Position numbers and translations under genes: made by a program. 23,112 nt of DNA from an uncultured Bacilli bacterium. Lineage in GTDB: Bacteria; Bacillota_I; Bacilli_A; RF39; UBA660. The notes below the pieces were generated by a model, which worked only from the letters and a program-made list of their open reading frames with translations, ran no database searches and had not been told where the DNA came from. This document shows, one piece after another, positions 21,877 to 23,112 of this stretch (position 1 is the stretch's first letter; the number at the start of each line of letters is the position of its first letter). Location: contig CAKOXX010000018.1 in the NCBI GenBank assembly GCA_934130405.1, positions 1 to 23,112 on the forward strand, given 5' to 3'.

Positions 21877-21895
21877 TTATCTGTGGTGAAAAGTG

Positions 21896-22240
21896 ATGGG
21901 AGTAAAGTACAAAGTTGGTTCTGTTGTACTGGGTTATGTCACTGGTATTAAAGAATATGGGATATTTGTTCAATTAGATAGTAATACAAGCGGTTTAATT
22001 CATATTTCAGAAATTTCCAATAAATTCATTAAAAATATAAATAATTATGCATATGTTGGTGAGTTGATTAGAGTTAAAATAGTTGGCTTGAATGAAAACA
22101 ATCATTATTCTTTAAGTACTAGTGGCTTTAATTACCGAATTACCAAAAAGAAGCATGGTAGAATTAATGAAACGACATCAGGCTTTAGAAATTTAGCTAT
22201 TTTTCTTGAAAAAACATTAAAATCAAAAAAAAATAAATAA
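21896..22240 (+). CDS. Single S1-domain RNA-binding protein (YugI/GSP13 type)
   Basis: 114 aa from the ATG at 21896, with GGTG (21885-21888) seven bases upstream. Residues about 4-72 are one S1 OB-fold: YKVGSVVLGYVTGIKEYGIFVQLDSNTSGLIHISEIS, then GELIRVKIVGLNENNHYSLS. The basic tail ends in KTLKSKKNK. Size and architecture match the small S1 proteins of Bacillota such as B. subtilis YugI (general stress protein 13) and streptococcal CvfD, which associate with ribosomes or regulate mRNAs. Target RNAs unknown. It is divergent from the NifU-like gene and precedes the tRNA array, with no clear terminator between. Confidence 0.88.
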   Translation: MGVKYKVGSVVLGYVTGIKEYGIFVQLDSNTSGLIHISEISNKFIKNINNYAYVGELIRVKIVGLNENNHYSLSTSGFNYRITKKKHGRINETTSGFRNLAIFLEKTLKSKKNK

Positions 22241-22255
22241 ATATTTGAAAAAGTG

Positions 22256-22284
22256 TTGACAATTATCTAATAAATTGGTATATT
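22256..22284 (+). promoter_or_regulatory. Near-consensus promoter of the nine-tRNA array
   Basis: TTGACA (22256-22261), 17-bp spacer, TATATT (22279-22284) with TGG before it (extended -10). It has the best -35 plus spacing plus -10 combination in the window, as expected for a stable-RNA operon. Predicted start near 22291. Confidence 0.85.
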
Positions 22285-22306
22285 TAATTTCGTCAAGTGG
22301 TTACTT

Positions 22307-22383
22307 GGGCGATTAGCTCAGTTGGTTAGAGCACCTGCCTTACAAGCAGGGGGTCATAGGTTCGAGTCCTATATCGCCCACCA
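22307..22383 (+). tRNA. tRNA-Val (TAC)
   Basis: 77 nt. Acceptor GGGCGAT/ATCGCCC, anticodon stem CCTGC/GCAGG, loop CTTACAA, discriminator A, encoded CCA. First gene of the array. Confidence 0.97.
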
Positions 22384-22390
22384 TTAAGAT

Positions 22391-22466
22391 GCCGAAATAG
22401 CTCAATAGGTAGAGCAACTGATTTGTAATCAGTAGGTTCCGGGTTCGATTCCTGGTTTCGGCACCA
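22391..22466 (+). tRNA. tRNA-Thr (TGT)
   Basis: 76 nt. Acceptor GCCGAAA/TTTCGGC, anticodon stem ACTGA/TCAGT, loop TTTGTAA, discriminator A, encoded CCA. Confidence 0.97.
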
Positions 22467-22483
22467 TTTTATTATTTATAGTC

Positions 22484-22567
22484 GGAGAGGTAGCGAAGTG
22501 GCTAAACGCGACAGACTGTAAATCTGTTCCTTCGGGTTCGATGGTTCGAATCCATCTCTCTCCACCA
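22484..22567 (+). tRNA. tRNA-Tyr (GTA)
   Basis: 84-nt class II tRNA. Acceptor GGAGAGG/TCTCTCC (last pair G-U), anticodon loop CTGTAAA, variable arm CCTTCGGG region, discriminator A, encoded CCA. Confidence 0.96.
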
Positions 22568-22577
22568 TCTTAGTTAT

Positions 22578-22652
22578 TGCCTCGTAGCCAAGTGGTAAGG
22601 CATCAGACTTTGACTCTGACATGCGTTAGTTCGAATCTAACCGAGGCAACCA
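22578..22652 (+). tRNA. tRNA-Gln (TTG)
   Basis: 75 nt. Acceptor TGCCTCG/CGAGGCA with the weak T1-A72 pair typical of Gln tRNAs, anticodon loop CTTTGAC, discriminator A, encoded CCA. Confidence 0.96.
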
Positions 22653-22667
22653 TTTTTAATTATATTT

Positions 22668-22743
22668 GATCCGCTAGCTCAGTCGGTAGAGCATTTGACT
22701 TTTAATCAAAGGGTCATGAGTTCGAATCTCATGCGGGTCACCA
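22668..22743 (+). tRNA. tRNA-Lys (TTT)
   Basis: 76 nt. Acceptor GATCCGC/GCGGGTC with one T-G pair, anticodon stem TTTGA/TCAAA, loop CTTTTAA, discriminator A, encoded CCA. Confidence 0.96.
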
Positions 22744-22746
22744 TGT

Positions 22747-22835
22747 GCCTGAGTGGCGGAATTGGTAGACGCACAGGACTTAAAATCCTGCGAAGGTCAT
22801 ACTTCGTGCCGGTTCAAGTCCGGCCTTAGGCACCA
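22747..22835 (+). tRNA. tRNA-Leu (TAA)
   Basis: 89-nt class II tRNA. Acceptor GCCTGAG/CTTAGGC with one G-U pair, anticodon stem CAGGA/TCCTG, loop CTTAAAA, discriminator A, encoded CCA. Only three bases separate it from tRNA-Lys. Confidence 0.96.
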
Positions 22836-22842
22836 TTGTTTT

Positions 22843-22935
22843 GGAGGAATACCCAAGTCTGGTTGAAGGGACCGGTCTTGAAAACCGGGAGGTCGTGCAA
22901 ACGGCGCAGGGGTTCGAATCCCTTTTCCTCCGCCA
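22843..22935 (+). tRNA. tRNA-Ser (TGA)
   Basis: 93-nt class II tRNA. Acceptor GGAGGAA/TTCCTCC, anticodon stem CCGGT/ACCGG, loop CTTGAAA, discriminator G, encoded CCA. Confidence 0.96.
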
Positions 22936-22956
22936 CTTTTATTATTTATATGATAT

Positions 22957-23032
22957 CGCGGGATGGAGCAGTTGGTAGCTCGTTGGGCTCATAACCCAGA
23001 GGTCGGAGGTTCGAGTCCTCCTCCCGCAACCA
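22957..23032 (+). tRNA. Initiator tRNA-fMet (CAT)
   Basis: 76 nt. The C1-A72 mismatch (CGCGGGA/TCCCGCA) and GGG/CCC pairs at the base of the CTCATAA anticodon loop mark it as the initiator. Encoded CCA. Confidence 0.96.
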
Positions 23033-23033
23033 T

Positions 23034-23110
23034 GGTTCCGTGGTGCAGCTGGTTAACACGTCTGCCTGTCACGCAGAAGATCGCGGGTTCGAGCCCCGTC
23101 GGAACCGCCA
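23034..23110 (+). tRNA. tRNA-Asp (GTC)
   Basis: 77 nt. Acceptor GGTTCCG/CGGAACC, anticodon stem CTGC/GCAG, loop CTGTCAC, discriminator G, encoded CCA. The window ends two bases later, so the array probably continues. Confidence 0.97.
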
Positions 23111-23112
23111 TT

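Noticed and set aside
1..23112. CRISPR array, insertion sequence, prophage or attachment site
   Set aside because: No regularly spaced direct repeats, transposase or integrase motifs, or terminal repeats were seen; no partial tRNA copies suggest integration.

Overview
The window reads as a low-GC (roughly 30% by eye), spore-forming, fermentative member of the Bacillota, most likely an uncultured gut Bacilli/Clostridia-type lineage. Standard stop usage is supported by several genes ending in TGA. The indications are a sigma-G gene followed by YlmC/YmxH, YunB and YutD homologues, an anaerobic pyruvate formate-lyase pair, and a SipW-type/TasA-like surface protein. The window begins with nine G and stops 2 bases after a tRNA inside a tRNA array, so it may be an entire assembly contig whose right edge is a repeat-driven break.

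Layout, left to right. 1-1336: a secreted or anchored TasA-like protein with a C-terminal carbohydrate-binding-like module, preceded by a terminator-like hairpin. 1366-4371: pflB-pflA behind a promoter that carries a 17-bp palindrome. 4460-8059: tRNA-Lys(CTT), a Fic-fold protein whose catalytic His is replaced by Gln, then a DUF1848 (C-terminal CxxxCxxC) protein and an ABC half-transporter. 8122-14694: a cation block with an MgtA-type P-type ATPase, a sirtuin, a convergent unknown membrane protein, and a second (CtpE-like) P-type ATPase. 14744-15180: four minus-strand tRNAs (Ile, Asn, Glu; then Ser with its own promoter).

15374-18341: RluA-family pseudouridine synthase, sigG, ylmC, yunB, yutD. 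sigG has a perfect match to the textbook sigma-G promoter consensus superimposed on a hairpin that would sequester its Shine-Dalgarno sequence. 18436-20489: a DUF1292 protein and an unrecognised 590-aa protein with a low-complexity centre and a coiled-coil C-terminus. 20657-22240: a divergent YutH/CotS-like protein that probably starts at ATT, a convergent NifU-like scaffold protein, and a divergently transcribed S1-domain protein. 22307-23110: a nine-tRNA array behind the best sigma-A promoter in the window.

The clearest recurring property is compaction. Extended -10 promoters (TGnTATAAT) are common, predicted leaders are often only 10-18 nt so the Shine-Dalgarno sits at the mRNA 5' end, and terminator hairpins overlap stop codons. 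No mobile element, CRISPR array, rRNA or recognisable riboswitch was seen. I did not find a convincing wholly new multi-gene system. The best candidates for a second look are the sigG leader, the His-less Fic protein, and the 590-aa coiled-coil protein with repeated [SV][IV]F[DE] motifs.
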